Assembly: GCF_003173735.1 (NCBI RefSeq)
Contig: NZ_CP029551.1
Location: 809,001 to 873,000, forward strand
Direction of reading: 5' to 3'
DNA: 64,000 nt
DNA from: Methylobacterium radiodurans
GTDB lineage: Bacteria; Pseudomonadota; Alphaproteobacteria; Rhizobiales; Beijerinckiaceae
The notes under the pieces were generated by a model, which was not told the DNA's origin, searched no databases, and saw nothing but the letters and a program-made list of their open reading frames with translations. The position numbers were made by a program, and so were the translations under genes. Positions 8,728 to 18,676 of this stretch are shown piece after piece; position 1 is the stretch's first letter; each line of letters starts with the position of its first letter.

Positions 8728-10275
8728 ATGTCCAAGGCCGAAGCCCAGAAGGCCGACCCGAAGAAGGCCGGCGCCCTGAAGCCCCGCCTGCCGCGCGGCT
8801 TCGTCGACCGGCGCGAGGACGAGATCGCGGCCCAGCACCGGATGCTGGAGCGCATCCGCGAGACCTTCGAGCTCTACGGCTTCGAGGCCCTGGAGACGCC
8901 CTTCGTCGAGTACACGGAGTCGCTCGGCAAGTTCCTGCCCGATCTCGACCGGCCGAACGCGGGCGTGTTCTCGTTCCAGGACGACGACGAGTCCTGGCTG
9001 TCGCTCCGCTACGATCTGACAGCGCCACTCGCCCGGTTCGTGGCCGAGCACTACGACAGCCTGCCCAAGCCCTACCGGAGTTTTCGGGCCGGCTACGTCT
9101 TCCGTAACGAGAAGCCGGGGCCGGGCCGCTTCCGCCAGTTCATGCAGTTCGACGCCGACATCGTGGGCGCGGCCTCCGTGGCGGCGGACGCCGAGACCTG
9201 CATGCTGATGGCGGACACGCTGGAGAAGCTCGGGCTCGCGGGCCAGTTCGTCGTCAAGGTCAACAACCGCAAGGTGCTCGACGGTGTGATGGAGGCGATT
9301 GGTCTCGCGGGCGACGACCGGGCCGGCCAGCGCCTGACCGTGCTCCGCGCCATCGACAAGCTCGACCGCCTCGGCGCCGACGGCGTGCGCCAGTTGCTGG
9401 GCGCCGGCCGCAAGGACGAGAGCGGCGACTTCACCAAGGGCGCTGGCCTCGACGAGGAGCAGATCCGCCGCATCCTGGCCTACGTGGCCTTCCAGCCCTC
9501 GGCGGACGCGGGCGCCGACCGGCTGGCCTTCTGGGAGCAGTTCTTCGGCTCCTGGCGGGACGTGGTCGGCACATCCGAGACCGGCCGCGAGGGCATCGCG
9601 GAGCTGCACGCGATCATGCGGCTCTGCGAGGCGGCGGGCTACGGCCACGACCGCATCCGGGCCGATGCCAGCGTGGTGCGCGGGCTCGAGTACTACACGG
9701 GCCCCGTCTACGAGGCGGAGCTGACGTTCCCGGTGACCAACGAGGAGGGCCAGGTGGTGCGCTTCGGCTCGGTCGCGGGCGGTGGGCGCTACGACGGGCT
9801 CGTGGGGCGGTTCCGGCCCGAGCCGGTGCCGGCGACCGGCTTCTCGATCGGCGTCTCGCGCCTGTTCTCGGCGCTCCAGCTCGTCGGCAGCCCGCTGCTC
9901 GGCGGGGCGGCCAAGCCCGGCCCCGTGGTGGTGCTGGTGCTCGACCGCGAGAACATCGCCGACTACCAGCGCCTCGTGGCGGCGCTGCGCGCCGAGAACA
10001 TCCGGGCCGAGCTCTATCTCGGCGGCGCCGGCATGAAGGCGCAGATGAAGTACGCCGACCGGCGCCGGGCCCCGGTGGCGATCATCCAGGGCTCGAACGA
10101 GCGGGCGGCGAACGAGGTGCAGGTCAAGGACCTGATCGAGGGCGCGCGCGCGGCCGAGAGCATCGCCAGCAACGCCGAGTGGAAGGCCGCGCGGCCCGCG
10201 CAGTTCTCCTGCCCCGAATCCGAGATGGTCGCCCGCGTGCGCGAGGTGCTGGCCCGGCATTTTCCGCAGGCCTGA
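8728..10275 (+). CDS. hisS: Histidyl-tRNA synthetase
   Basis: 515 aa, class II aminoacyl-tRNA synthetase charging tRNA-His. Motif 2 is [32 protein letters not shown]; the histidine-specific motif is [16 protein letters not shown]; motif 3 is in [14 protein letters not shown]. The C-terminal anticodon-binding domain starts near [18 protein letters not shown] Lys-rich leader of about 20 residues precedes the core. In many relatives hisS is next to hisZ-hisG; here those are 46 kb away. It ends with a strong hairpin shared with the convergent hemJ. Confidence 0.96.
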   Translation: MSKAEAQKADPKKAGALKPRLPRGFVDRREDEIAAQHRMLERIRETFELYGFEALETPFVEYTESLGKFLPDLDRPNAGVFSFQDDDESWLSLRYDLTAPLARFVAEHYDSLPKPYRSFRAGYVFRNEKPGPGRFRQFMQFDADIVGAASVAADAETCMLMADTLEKLGLAGQFVVKVNNRKVLDGVMEAIGLAGDDRAGQRLTVLRAIDKLDRLGADGVRQLLGAGRKDESGDFTKGAGLDEEQIRRILAYVAFQPSADAGADRLAFWEQFFGSWRDVVGTSETGREGIAELHAIMRLCEAAGYGHDRIRADASVVRGLEYYTGPVYEAELTFPVTNEEGQVVRFGSVAGGGRYDGLVGRFRPEPVPATGFSIGVSRLFSALQLVGSPLLGGAAKPGPVVVLVLDRENIADYQRLVAALRAENIRAELYLGGAGMKAQMKYADRRRAPVAIIQGSNERAANEVQVKDLIEGARAAESIASNAEWKAARPAQFSCPESEMVARVREVLARHFPQA

Positions 10276-10288
10276 AACCGGGCAGGAC

Positions 10289-10314
10289 ACCCGGCGGGAC
10301 CGAACCCGCCGGGT
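10289..10314. terminator. Bidirectional terminator between hisS and hemJ
   Basis: Perfect 10-bp GC-rich stem (10289-10298 with 10305-10314) and a 6-nt loop, 13 bp after the hisS stop and 6 bp before the hemJ stop. There is no real T-tract on either strand, so strength is uncertain. Confidence 0.65.
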
Positions 10315-10320
10315 ACCGCC

Positions 10321-10752
10321 TCAGAAACCCGGCTTCACCACCGCCAGGATCACGATGCCGATCATCAGGAGCGTCGGCACCTCGTTGATCACGCGGTAGA
10401 ACCTGTCCCCCCGCGTGTTCCGGTCGGCGGCGAAGTCCTTCACGGCGCGGGCGAGGAAGCCGTGCGCGCCGCTCATCGCCAGCACCAGCACGAATTTCAG
10501 CTGGAGCCAGAGGCTCGCGTAGTAGCCGCTCATCCAGGCGAGCGTCAGGCCGAAGACCCAGGTGGCGATCATGGCGGGCGTCATGATCGCCTTGAGCAGG
10601 CGCCGCTCCATCACCTTGAAGGTCGCCGATTGCGCCTCCGAGCCCGGCGGCAGCGCCGCGTGGTAGACGAAGAGCCGCGGCAGGTAGAGCATCGCCGCCA
10701 TCCAGGCGATCAGCGCGATGATGTGGAGCGCCTTGATCCAGTCGTAGAGCAC
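10321..10752 (-). CDS. hemJ: Protoporphyrinogen IX oxidase HemJ (UPF0093)
   Basis: 143 aa, four predicted membrane helices. HemJ oxidises protoporphyrinogen IX to protoporphyrin IX, the penultimate heme step, in bacteria lacking HemG and HemY. Hallmarks are the N-terminal WIKALHIIALIAWMAAMLYLPRLFVYH with the conserved His, the central LKFVLVLAMSGAHGFLAR with a second conserved His, and FYRVINEVPTLLMIGIVILAVVKPGF at the C-terminus. It follows hemE on the same strand, 56 bp downstream, so the two probably share a transcript. A palindromic repeat occupies the gap. Confidence 0.93.
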   Translation of the reverse strand: MLYDWIKALHIIALIAWMAAMLYLPRLFVYHAALPPGSEAQSATFKVMERRLLKAIMTPAMIATWVFGLTLAWMSGYYASLWLQLKFVLVLAMSGAHGFLARAVKDFAADRNTRGDRFYRVINEVPTLLMIGIVILAVVKPGF

Positions 10753-10769
10753 CGGTCAGTTCTCTCCCC

Positions 10770-10808
10770 GCATGATGTCTCCGGAAAACCGGCGGCCACT
10801 TTTCCGCA

Positions 10809-10814
<6 letters not shown>
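10770..10814. repeat. Interspersed palindromic repeat of the Hyphomicrobiales type
   Basis: 45-bp element with terminal arms GCATGATG (10770-10777) and CATCATGC (10807-10814) around an inner part containing CCGGAAAACCGG and CACTTTTCCG. This resembles the GATCATGC...GGAAAACCGG...CACTTTTCC elements scattered through many Hyphomicrobiales genomes. The right arm overlaps the end of hemE and supplies its TGA stop. Confidence 0.7.
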
Positions 10815-11957
<1,143 letters not shown>

Positions 11958-12159
11958 CCCGCTCCCCGATCGCGGCGCCCGACCGGCGCCGTCCTTGCGA
12001 AAACCCTTCGGCACCCGAGGGCACCGTCTCTCGGAGGTCCTCGGCTCCGCCCGCAGGAGGGAGCGCGACGGCTCCGTCCCCACACCGGCCCTATCTAAGA
12101 GAAGAGAGAATCTAGGACTCTGTTTTTTCTATTGGAGGCTGGATGACGGGACCGCAACC

Positions 12160-12168
12160 GTGTCCACA
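12160..12168. promoter_or_regulatory. DnaA-box-like 9-mer
   Basis: GTGTCCACA, 7 of 9 matches to TTATCCACA, located between the AT-rich run and the CtrA box. Weak on its own; significance comes from context. Confidence 0.4.
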
Positions 12169-12190
12169 GGCCGTCCCCGCCGCCGCGACG

Positions 12191-12206
12191 TTAAGAGGGC
12201 TTTAAC
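12191..12206 (+). promoter_or_regulatory. CtrA binding site, full consensus TTAA-N7-TTAAC
   Basis: TTAAGAGGGCTTTAAC is an exact match to the CtrA consensus TTAA-N7-TTAAC. In Caulobacter, CtrA boxes in the origin block initiation in swarmer cells. Placement in the hemE-ppsR gap, in DNA that is otherwise very GC-rich, makes a chance match unlikely. It could also control the hemE or ppsR promoter. Confidence 0.75.
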
Positions 12207-12394
12207 AGGTTCGCTCTAATGTCCGGGATAGGCTCGGCCCCAGAAGGCCTTGGGCGCAGGCGATGCGCGGAACGCGTGCCGGCGTCCCGGATTCTCCCAC
12301 GCACCCGGATTCCGGGTCGTTTGCCGACGTGCCTGTTGAGCGCGGAGTCGACGAGCGGGACGGAGCCGGCGCTGGACCCCGCCGCCGGGGCATC

Positions 12395-12403
12395 CTATCC
12401 ACA
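12395..12403. promoter_or_regulatory. DnaA box (8 of 9)
   Basis: CTATCCACA differs from TTATCCACA only at the first base. It is the best DnaA-box match in the hemE-ppsR gap, 58 bp before the ppsR start. Confidence 0.55.
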
Positions 12404-12428
12404 TTCATCGACTCCCCTGACGGCTCCC

Positions 12429-12437
12429 GGTGGACAA
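12429..12437. promoter_or_regulatory. DnaA-box-like 9-mer
   Basis: GGTGGACAA, whose complement TTGTCCACC matches TTATCCACA at 7 of 9 positions; opposite orientation to the box at 12395. Weak on its own. Confidence 0.35.
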
Positions 12438-12460
12438 GCGCGGAGCGCCGAGGCGACCGG

Positions 12461-13291
12461 ATGAGCCGCAGCTACTTCCACCTCCACCTCGTCTCGGACT
12501 CCACCGGCGAGACCCTGATCAATGTCGGCCGCGCGGCCGCCGCCCAGTACGAGGGCGTCTCGGCGATCGAGCACGTCTACCCGCTGGTGCGCTCCGCCTC
12601 CCAGCTCGAGCGGGTGATCTCCGAGATCAAGGCCGCGCCGGGCCTCGTGCTCTACACGCTGGTCGGCGGCGACCTCGGCGAGCGGCTCGAAGGCGCCTGC
12701 CGCGAGAGCGGCTCGCCCTGCCTCTCGGTGCTCCAGCCCGTGCACGCGTTGCTGCAATCCTATCTCGGCGCTCCCGTCGCGGCGCGGCCCGGCGCCCAGC
12801 ACATGCTGAACGCCGAGTACTTCAAGCGCATCGACGCGATGAACTTCACGCTCGCGCACGACGACGGCAACCTGCCGCACGATCTGGAAGAGGCGGACGT
12901 GATCCTGCTGGGCGTCAGCCGCACCTCGAAGACGCCGACCTCGATCTACCTGGCGAACCGCGGGCTGAAGACCACGAACCTGCCCCTCGTTCCCGGCGTC
13001 CCCCTGCCGCCGGAACTGGAGCGGGCCCGGCGCCCGCTGATCGTCGGGCTGTTCGCGAGCCCCGAGCGGATCGTGCAGATCCGCCAGAACCGGATCCTCA
13101 GCCTGCAGGCGGACGAGTCGACGACCTACGTGGACCGCACGGCCGTCGCCGACGAGATCACGGCCTCGCGCCGGCTCTTCACACGCAATCGCTGGCCGAC
13201 CATCGACGTGACCCGCCGCTCCATCGAGGAGACCGCCGCGGCGATCCTCGATCTCTACCGCGACCACCGCCTGAAGTTCATCGCGGTGTGA
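12461..13291 (+). CDS. ppsR: Pyruvate,phosphate dikinase / PEP synthase regulatory protein (DUF299)
   Basis: 276 aa from the ATG at 12461 ([18 protein letters not shown]); the frame is open 66 codons upstream but that part lies in the origin candidate. The family is a bifunctional ADP-dependent kinase and phosphate-dependent pyrophosphorylase that switches PPDK or PEP synthase off and on. The family motif VSDSTGET is at residues 11-18 and the P-loop [15 protein letters not shown] starts at 151. Which dikinase it controls cannot be read from the window. It is the alphaproteobacterial gene next to the origin (RP001-type). Here maf, aroE, coaE and dnaQ, which often follow it, are 39-42 kb away. 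Confidence 0.93.
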   Translation: MSRSYFHLHLVSDSTGETLINVGRAAAAQYEGVSAIEHVYPLVRSASQLERVISEIKAAPGLVLYTLVGGDLGERLEGACRESGSPCLSVLQPVHALLQSYLGAPVAARPGAQHMLNAEYFKRIDAMNFTLAHDDGNLPHDLEEADVILLGVSRTSKTPTSIYLANRGLKTTNLPLVPGVPLPPELERARRPLIVGLFASPERIVQIRQNRILSLQADESTTYVDRTAVADEITASRRLFTRNRWPTIDVTRRSIEETAAAILDLYRDHRLKFIAV

Positions 13292-13361
13292 GGATGACCC
13301 GGATCCTGTGATCCGCGGTTCCTGAGGGTGGCCGGCTCTCACGGACGAGCCCCGTCGCGAC

Positions 13362-14558
13362 CTAGGTGTGGGCCGCCCGGAGCGCCGCGTCGAGGTCGGC
13401 GAAGAGGTCGTCCGGGTCCTCGATGCCGGTCGAGAGGCGCAGGAGATCCGGCGGGCAGGGCGTGCCCGGCCCCTCGACCGAGGCGCGGTGCTCGATCAGG
13501 CTCTCGACGCCGCCGAGCGAGGTCGCTCGCTTCCACAGCCCGACCCGGGCGGCGGTCGCGATCGCCGCCGCCTCGCCGCCCCGGACCCGGATCGACAGCA
13601 TGTAGCCGAAGCCGCTCTCCATCTGCTGGGCGGCGACCGCGTGGCCGGGATCGTCGGGCAGGCCCGGATAGAGCACGCGCGCGACGTGCGGGTGGCGGCT
13701 CAGCCGGGCCGCGAGGTCCATCGCGCCCGCCGCCTGCCGCTCCGCCCGGAGGTGCAGGGTGCGCAGCGAGCGCGTGAGCAGGTAGGCCTCGAACGGCCCG
13801 AGGATCGCGCCCCCGCTCGCCCGGATCGCGCCGATCCGAGCCCAGAAGGCGTCGGCCTCCCGGGCAGCCAGCACGCCCGCGACCACGTCCGAGTGCCCGT
13901 TGAGGATCTTGGTGCCCGAATGCATGACGAGGTCGGCGCCGAGCGCGAGCGGCCGGGTGTGGACCGGCGAGGCGGCGGTGGAGTCGACGGCGAGCCGGGC
14001 GCCCGCGGCGTGCGCGATCTCGGCCGCGCCCGCGATGTCGGTGACGGTCCAGAGCGGGTTGCCGGGCGTCTCGATCCAGACGAGCTTCGTCCGCCCCGGC
14101 TGCACGGCCGCGCGCAGGCGTTCCGGATCCTCCGCGTCCACGAAGTCGACCGCGAGGCCGCGGCGCGGCCCCTCCTCGCGCAGCCAGCGCTTCAGGGCCC
14201 AGTACATGACGTTGGGCGCCACCACGTGGTCGCCGGGCTCCAGCGCGCCGAAGACAGTGGTGGCCGCCGCCATGCCGGAGCCGAACAGCAGCGCGCCGGC
14301 TTGCGCCTCCTCCAGCATCGCCAGCACGGCCTCGGCCTCGCGCACGGTGGCGTTGTCGGGCCGCGCGTAGGCGAAGCCGGAGGAATAGGCGTTGTCGGGA
14401 TCGCGGATGAAGGTGGTGGCGACGTGGAGCGGCGGCACCACGCCCTTGGTGACCGGGTCGATCCGGCCGAGCGCCTGCGCGGCGCGGCTGCGGCGGGAGA
14501 ACGCCTGCGCCGGCCCGTCCGCATCCTCGGGGCCGGGCGGCGCGTTGGTCCTTGACAT
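13362..14558 (-). CDS. Cys/Met metabolism PLP-dependent enzyme (cystathionine gamma-synthase/lyase-like)
   Basis: 398 aa from the ATG at 14558 (MSRTNAPPGPEDADG). Fold-type I PLP enzyme of trans-sulfuration. Visible motifs: YARPDNATVREAEAVLA and FGSGMAAATTV (phosphate-binding), WIETPGNPLWTVTDI, the PLP-contacting Asp in AVDSTAASPV, and the Schiff-base Lys at 217 in VMHSGTKILNGHSDV. The C-terminal domain contains SLGGVESLIEHRAS, with SLGGVES as in cystathionine synthases and lyases; the usual following SHPASMTH is altered to IEHRASVE. Synthase, lyase or O-acetylhomoserine activity cannot be settled by eye. It stands alone between ppsR and tspO. Confidence 0.88.
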   Translation of the reverse strand: MSRTNAPPGPEDADGPAQAFSRRSRAAQALGRIDPVTKGVVPPLHVATTFIRDPDNAYSSGFAYARPDNATVREAEAVLAMLEEAQAGALLFGSGMAAATTVFGALEPGDHVVAPNVMYWALKRWLREEGPRRGLAVDFVDAEDPERLRAAVQPGRTKLVWIETPGNPLWTVTDIAGAAEIAHAAGARLAVDSTAASPVHTRPLALGADLVMHSGTKILNGHSDVVAGVLAAREADAFWARIGAIRASGGAILGPFEAYLLTRSLRTLHLRAERQAAGAMDLAARLSRHPHVARVLYPGLPDDPGHAVAAQQMESGFGYMLSIRVRGGEAAAIATAARVGLWKRATSLGGVESLIEHRASVEGPGTPCPPDLLRLSTGIEDPDDLFADLDAALRAAHT

Positions 14559-14692
14559 GGCGGTCTCCCGTTCGGTCGCTGCCCCTGCCCGAGCGCCGGT
14601 CGGCGCGCTAGGTGGCGGCGTGGACGGCGCCTGACACGATCCGCCCCGGGACGGCAAGGCGGGCGACCGACACGACCTGCGCGAGCCCCAGC

Positions 14693-15211
14693 ATGAGCAC
14701 CGCCCTCCACGTTCCCGAAGAGCCGGCCCTGCGGCCCGGGCTGCGGCTCGCCGTGGCCGTCCTGCCGGTCGTCGTCACCGCCGCCCTCGGCTCCGCCTCG
14801 ACGCAGGCCGAGATCCCGGGCTGGTACGCCGGCCTGAACAAGCCGGGCTTCAACCCGCCGAACTGGGTGTTTCCGGTCGCCTGGACCATCCTCTACACGA
14901 TGATCGCGGTCTCGGCCTGGCGGCTGCTCGGCGCGATGCCGCGCACGGGCCCCGCGCGCCAGGGCTGGTGGCTCGCGGTCGCGGCCTTCGCGGTGCAGCT
15001 CGTGCTGAACGCCGCCTGGACGCCGGTCTTCTTCACCGCCCACGCGATCGGCGCCGCGCTCGTCGTGGTGGTGGCTCTTCTCGTGATGGTGCTCTGGACC
15101 ATCCGGCTGAGCTGGCGCTTCGACCGGATCGCCGCCTGGCTCCTCGTGCCCTATGCCGGCTGGGTCGCCTTCGCGAGCTTGCTTAACGCCGCGATCCTGC
15201 GCCTCAACTGA
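14693..15211 (+). CDS. tspO: TspO/MBR family tryptophan-rich sensory protein
   Basis: 172 aa from the ATG at 14693 ([20 protein letters not shown]), five predicted membrane helices. TspO proteins bind porphyrins and influence tetrapyrrole and stress responses. Hallmarks are WYAGLNKPGFNPPNWVFPVAWTILYTMIA and QLVLNAAWTPVFFTAHAIGAALVVV. The start was chosen because the upstream codons are not gene-like. It is transcribed away from the PLP enzyme gene, 60 bp before tex. A link to porphyrin metabolism is plausible given hemA, hemE and hemJ within 10 kb, but nothing in the sequence proves it. Confidence 0.9.
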   Translation: MSTALHVPEEPALRPGLRLAVAVLPVVVTAALGSASTQAEIPGWYAGLNKPGFNPPNWVFPVAWTILYTMIAVSAWRLLGAMPRTGPARQGWWLAVAAFAVQLVLNAAWTPVFFTAHAIGAALVVVVALLVMVLWTIRLSWRFDRIAAWLLVPYAGWVAFASLLNAAILRLN

Positions 15212-15271
15212 CCCTGGCTTGACGCCCGCCCAAGGCCGGCGCCACACCCCCCCTCCAGCCAGGGAGGGACC

Positions 15272-17593
15272 ATGACCGGCATCAACGGGCGCATCGCGGC
15301 GGAACTCGGCGTGGCCGAGAGCCAGGTGAAGGCGGCGGTCGATCTCCTCGACGGCGGCGCCACGGTGCCGTTCATCGCCCGCTACCGCAAGGAGGCCACC
15401 GGCGCGCTGGACGACGCCCAGCTGCGCACGCTCGAGGAGCGCCTTGCCTACCTGCGCGACCTCGAAGGGCGTCGCACCGCGATCCTCGACAGCATCCGCC
15501 AGCAGGGCAAGCTCGACACGGATCTGGCCGCGCAGATCGCCCGAGCCGACACCAAGGCGCGACTCGAAGACCTCTACCTGCCGTACCGGCCCAAGCGCCG
15601 CAGCAAGGCGCTCGCCGCCCGCGAGGCCGGGCTGGAGCCGCTGGCCGAGGCTCTCGTCGCCCGGCCGGATCTCGATCCCGTGGTGCAGGCGAGTCGATTT
15701 GCCGGCAAAAATGATGTTCCGGACGCGGAGGCGGCCCTGGAGGGTGCCCGCGCGATCCTCATCGAGCGTGCCTGCGAGAGCGCCGAACTCGTCGGATCGC
15801 TGCGCGAGACCGGCTGGCAGCGGGGCCGCATGACGGCCGCTGTTCGCAAGGGCAAACGCGAGGTGGGTGAGAAGTTTGCCGACTATTTCGAGTTCTCCGA
15901 GCCGCTGACCAAGCTCCCGTCGCACCGCATCCTCGCCCTGTTCCGGGGCGAGAAGGAGGAGGTGCTGGACCTCGATATCGCCGACGGCGAGGAGCCGCGG
16001 CCCGGTGCGCTCGCCTGGCAGGAGGCGCGGATCGCGCAGGTGCTCGGCGTCGCCGACCGGGGCCGTCCCGGTGACCGCTTCCTCCTCGACAGCGTGCGGC
16101 AGTGTTGGCGCAAGCGCCTGAAGCCCGCCACCGACACGGATCTCCGCGCGCGTCTCTGGGCGGTGGCGGAGGAGGGGGCCGTCACGGTCTTCGCCCGCAA
16201 CCTGCGCGACCTGCTGCTCGCCGCGCCGGCCGGCGCGCGGCCGACCCTCGGGCTCGATCCAGGCTACCGCACTGGCGTGAAGGTCGCGGCGGTGGACACC
16301 ACCGGCAAGGTGGTGGCGATCGACACGATCTATCCCCACGAGCCGCGGCGCGACTGGAACGGCGCGCTGGCAGCGCTCGCCAAGCTGGTGCTGGCGCACA
16401 AGATCGAGCTGATCGCGGTCGGCAACGGCACGGCCTCGCGCGAGACCGACCGGCTCGCTGCCGAACTCGTCGCCAAGCTCCCCGACGCCAAGCTCACCAA
16501 GGTCCTCGTCTCGGAGGCCGGCGCCTCGGTCTACTCGGCCTCGGCCTACGCCTCGGCCGAGCTGCCGAACCTCGACGTGACGCTGCGGGGCGCGGTCTCG
16601 ATCGCCCGGCGGCTGCAGGACCCGCTGGCCGAGCTGGTGAAGATCGAGCCGAAGGCGATCGGCGTCGGGCAGTACCAGCACGATCTGGCGGACGGAAAGC
16701 TCGCCCGCTCCCTCGACGCGGTGGTGGAGGATTGCGTGAACAGCGTCGGGGTCGACGTGAACAGCGCCTCGGCCCCGTTGCTCGCCCGGGTCTCGGGCCT
16801 TTCGGAGCGGGTGGCCTCGAACATCGTCGTCCACCGCGACGCCAACGGGCCGTTCCCCAAGCGGGCCGCTTTACGCAAGGTGCCGGGCCTCGGGCCGAAG
16901 GCCTATGAGCTGGCCGCGGGCTTCCTGCGCATCCGCGGCGGCGCGGACCCTCTCGACGCCTCCGGCGTCCATCCGGAAGCCTATCCGGTGGTGAAGCGGA
17001 TCCTGGCGGCGACGGGCCGGCCGATCGAGGCCCTGATCGGCGACGGCGCCACCCTGCGCGGCCTCGCGCCCAACGCCTTCGTGGACGAGAGCTTCGGCCT
17101 GCCGACGGTCACCGACATCATCGCCGAGCTGGAGAAGCCCGGCCGCGACCCGCGCCCGAGCTTCCGCACTGCCGCCTTCGCGGAGGGCGTCGAGACGATC
17201 GGCGACCTGCGGCCCGGAATGCGGCTGGAGGGTGTGGTGACGAACGTCGCGGCCTTCGGCGCCTTCGTGGATATCGGCGTGCATCAGGATGGGCTGGTGC
17301 ACATCTCGATGCTGGCCGACCGTTTCGTGAAGGACCCGCGCGAGGTGGTGAAGCCCGGCGACGTGGTGCAGGTGCGGGTGCTGGAGGTCGATGCCGCCCG
17401 CAAGCGCATCGCGCTCAGCATGCGCTCGGACGAGGCGGCGCGTCCCGCGCGCCGAGAAGGACCCGCACCGGCCGCGGGCCGGCCGGCCCCGCGCCCGCAG
17501 GCCGAGCGCGCGCCGGCCGCGAGATCCGATCCGGCTGGCGCGCTCGCCGACGCCCTGCGCCGGGCGGCCGAGGGCAAGCCGCGCGGCCGATGA
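15272..17593 (+). CDS. tex: Tex-like RNA-binding transcription accessory protein
   Basis: 773 aa. Tex binds RNA and affects transcription; it is related to eukaryotic Spt6. The N-terminal domain begins MTGINGRIAAELGVAESQVKAAV and has TVPFIARYRKEATGALDDAQL. The YqgF/RNase H-like domain contains PTLGLDPGYRTGVKVAAVD. Two helix-hairpin-helix motifs follow (FPKRAALRKVPGLGPKAYELAAGFLRI). The S1 domain is about residues 645-720 (GMRLEGVVTNVAAFGAFVDIGVHQDGLVHIS). The C-terminal 50 residues are Ala/Pro/Arg-rich. Its stop abuts the stop of the next, convergent gene with no gap. Confidence 0.96.
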   Translation: MTGINGRIAAELGVAESQVKAAVDLLDGGATVPFIARYRKEATGALDDAQLRTLEERLAYLRDLEGRRTAILDSIRQQGKLDTDLAAQIARADTKARLEDLYLPYRPKRRSKALAAREAGLEPLAEALVARPDLDPVVQASRFAGKNDVPDAEAALEGARAILIERACESAELVGSLRETGWQRGRMTAAVRKGKREVGEKFADYFEFSEPLTKLPSHRILALFRGEKEEVLDLDIADGEEPRPGALAWQEARIAQVLGVADRGRPGDRFLLDSVRQCWRKRLKPATDTDLRARLWAVAEEGAVTVFARNLRDLLLAAPAGARPTLGLDPGYRTGVKVAAVDTTGKVVAIDTIYPHEPRRDWNGALAALAKLVLAHKIELIAVGNGTASRETDRLAAELVAKLPDAKLTKVLVSEAGASVYSASAYASAELPNLDVTLRGAVSIARRLQDPLAELVKIEPKAIGVGQYQHDLADGKLARSLDAVVEDCVNSVGVDVNSASAPLLARVSGLSERVASNIVVHRDANGPFPKRAALRKVPGLGPKAYELAAGFLRIRGGADPLDASGVHPEAYPVVKRILAATGRPIEALIGDGATLRGLAPNAFVDESFGLPTVTDIIAELEKPGRDPRPSFRTAAFAEGVETIGDLRPGMRLEGVVTNVAAFGAFVDIGVHQDGLVHISMLADRFVKDPREVVKPGDVVQVRVLEVDAARKRIALSMRSDEAARPARREGPAPAAGRPAPRPQAERAPAARSDPAGALADALRRAAEGKPRGR

Positions 17594-18577
17594 TCAGTTG
17601 ACGAGCCCGCGCTGGGCCTTCGACTTCAGGCGCTGCCCCTGGAAGACCAGGGTCACCGAGAAGGTCCCGCCGCGGTCGGTCCAGCTATAGGTCTCGAAGG
17701 TGCCGAGCCCCGGGATCGTCGCGGTGCCGTCGCTCGCGCCGCGGCAGCCGAGCAGGCTCTCGACCTCGGGCATCCGCATGTCGGCCTGAAGCAGCTCGAA
17801 GCTGCGCAGGCCGACGGCGCAGTTCGGGCTGCCCGCCGGCCGGGGCTCGCCCGCGTCGGGCGCGAACGCCGCATGCCGCGGAGCCCCAAAGGCTGCCGAC
17901 AGGGCGAGCTGGGGCCCACGCTCCCTGTTCGCTCCGCTGGCCGTCCCAGCCCCCGGCCCTGCGGCCGGCATATCGGCCGATGTGGCCGCTGGGGTCTCGG
18001 CCCGCTCGATTCGCTCCGCGTCCCGGAAGGCCTCGGCGGCCATTTGGCTGGGATCGCGCGCAGGCGCGGCCGTGCTGCCGGGCCCCGCCTTGCCGGCCGT
18101 GACCTTGGCGGGGATGAAGGCGGCGCCCTGGCGCAGGCCGCGCTCGCCTGGACGGGGTGCCGTCCGGGCGCTTCCGTCGGCCGCGCGCTGCTGTGGGACC
18201 TCGGAGACTTCCTCCGCGGGCTCAAGCGCGCGGGCAAGGATCACCGTCCGGCGCAAGGCTGACTCGAAGCGGCGCACCGGCCCCGGATCGGCGTGGGCGC
18301 CGGACAGGCGCGCCTCGCAGGCCGCGAAGGCCGCACCGGCATCACGGATCTCCGCCTCGCTCCACGCGCTCGCAGCCTTGCCGAACAGATCGACGTCCCG
18401 TCTCTCGCCCGGGCGCGCGACCGGGTCGCCGTCGAGTGACCCGAGCAGGTCGGCGGCGAGCGCGCGGTGCCGGCCGCAGCCGCCGCCCGCTGCGAGGGCC
18501 GCACGGAACGGGGAGGCCTCCGCCGCGGCGGAGGCGCAGCCTGCCAGGAGCAGGACCAGGGCGAGACGCTTGCGCAT
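17594..18577 (-). CDS. Putative lipoprotein with SmpA-like C-terminus (hypothetical)
   Basis: 327 aa. The N-terminus MRKRLALVLLLAGCASAAAEA gives a lipobox LAGC with Cys at about 14. The first half is helical and Ala-rich with a Cys pair; the middle (about 130-230) is low-complexity Pro/Ala/Gly and probably disordered. The last 80 residues (CAVGLRSFELLQADMRMPEVESLLGCRG, then GTFETYSWTDRGGTFSVTLVFQGQRL) look like the small SmpA/BamE-type fold, in which an LLG motif is followed by a beta hairpin. No specific function is known. It converges directly on tex. Confidence 0.65.
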   Translation of the reverse strand: MRKRLALVLLLAGCASAAAEASPFRAALAAGGGCGRHRALAADLLGSLDGDPVARPGERRDVDLFGKAASAWSEAEIRDAGAAFAACEARLSGAHADPGPVRRFESALRRTVILARALEPAEEVSEVPQQRAADGSARTAPRPGERGLRQGAAFIPAKVTAGKAGPGSTAAPARDPSQMAAEAFRDAERIERAETPAATSADMPAAGPGAGTASGANRERGPQLALSAAFGAPRHAAFAPDAGEPRPAGSPNCAVGLRSFELLQADMRMPEVESLLGCRGASDGTATIPGLGTFETYSWTDRGGTFSVTLVFQGQRLKSKAQRGLVN

Positions 18578-18676
18578 GAGGCGGTGTCCGGATGCGGTTC
18601 AGGTCATCCGGCCATGCGGCCCCAGGTCTATGAAGGCTCCGTTAAAACCACCCTCGGTTGCTGTGGGCGGCCTCTC

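Larger units (their letters stand above)
11958..12460. other. oriC: Candidate chromosomal replication origin (oriC)
   Basis: 503-bp gap between divergent hemE and ppsR. In Caulobacter and Rickettsia the origin lies between hemE and this same DUF299 gene. Visible here: a full CtrA box at 12191; DnaA-box-like 9-mers at 12160, 12395 and 12429; an AT-rich run near 12091-12135 that could be the unwinding element; and six GANTC sites (12108, 12116, 12290, 12308, 12345, 12410). A short inverted repeat, ACCCGGA-T-TCCGGGT, is at 12303-12317. parS sites flank the region. The same DNA must carry the hemE and ppsR promoters. No gene is present. The call rests on synteny plus motifs; GC skew was not computed. 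Confidence 0.75.

Noticed and set aside
13300..13315. Small hairpin CGGATC-ctgt-GATCCG after ppsR
   Set aside because: Only a 6-bp stem and no T-tract; too weak to call a terminator.
14192..16834. 880-codon open frame on the minus strand opposite tex and tspO
   Set aside because: It is antisense to well-recognised genes, has low-complexity Arg/Asp/His-rich translation and no family resemblance; long antisense frames are expected at this GC content.
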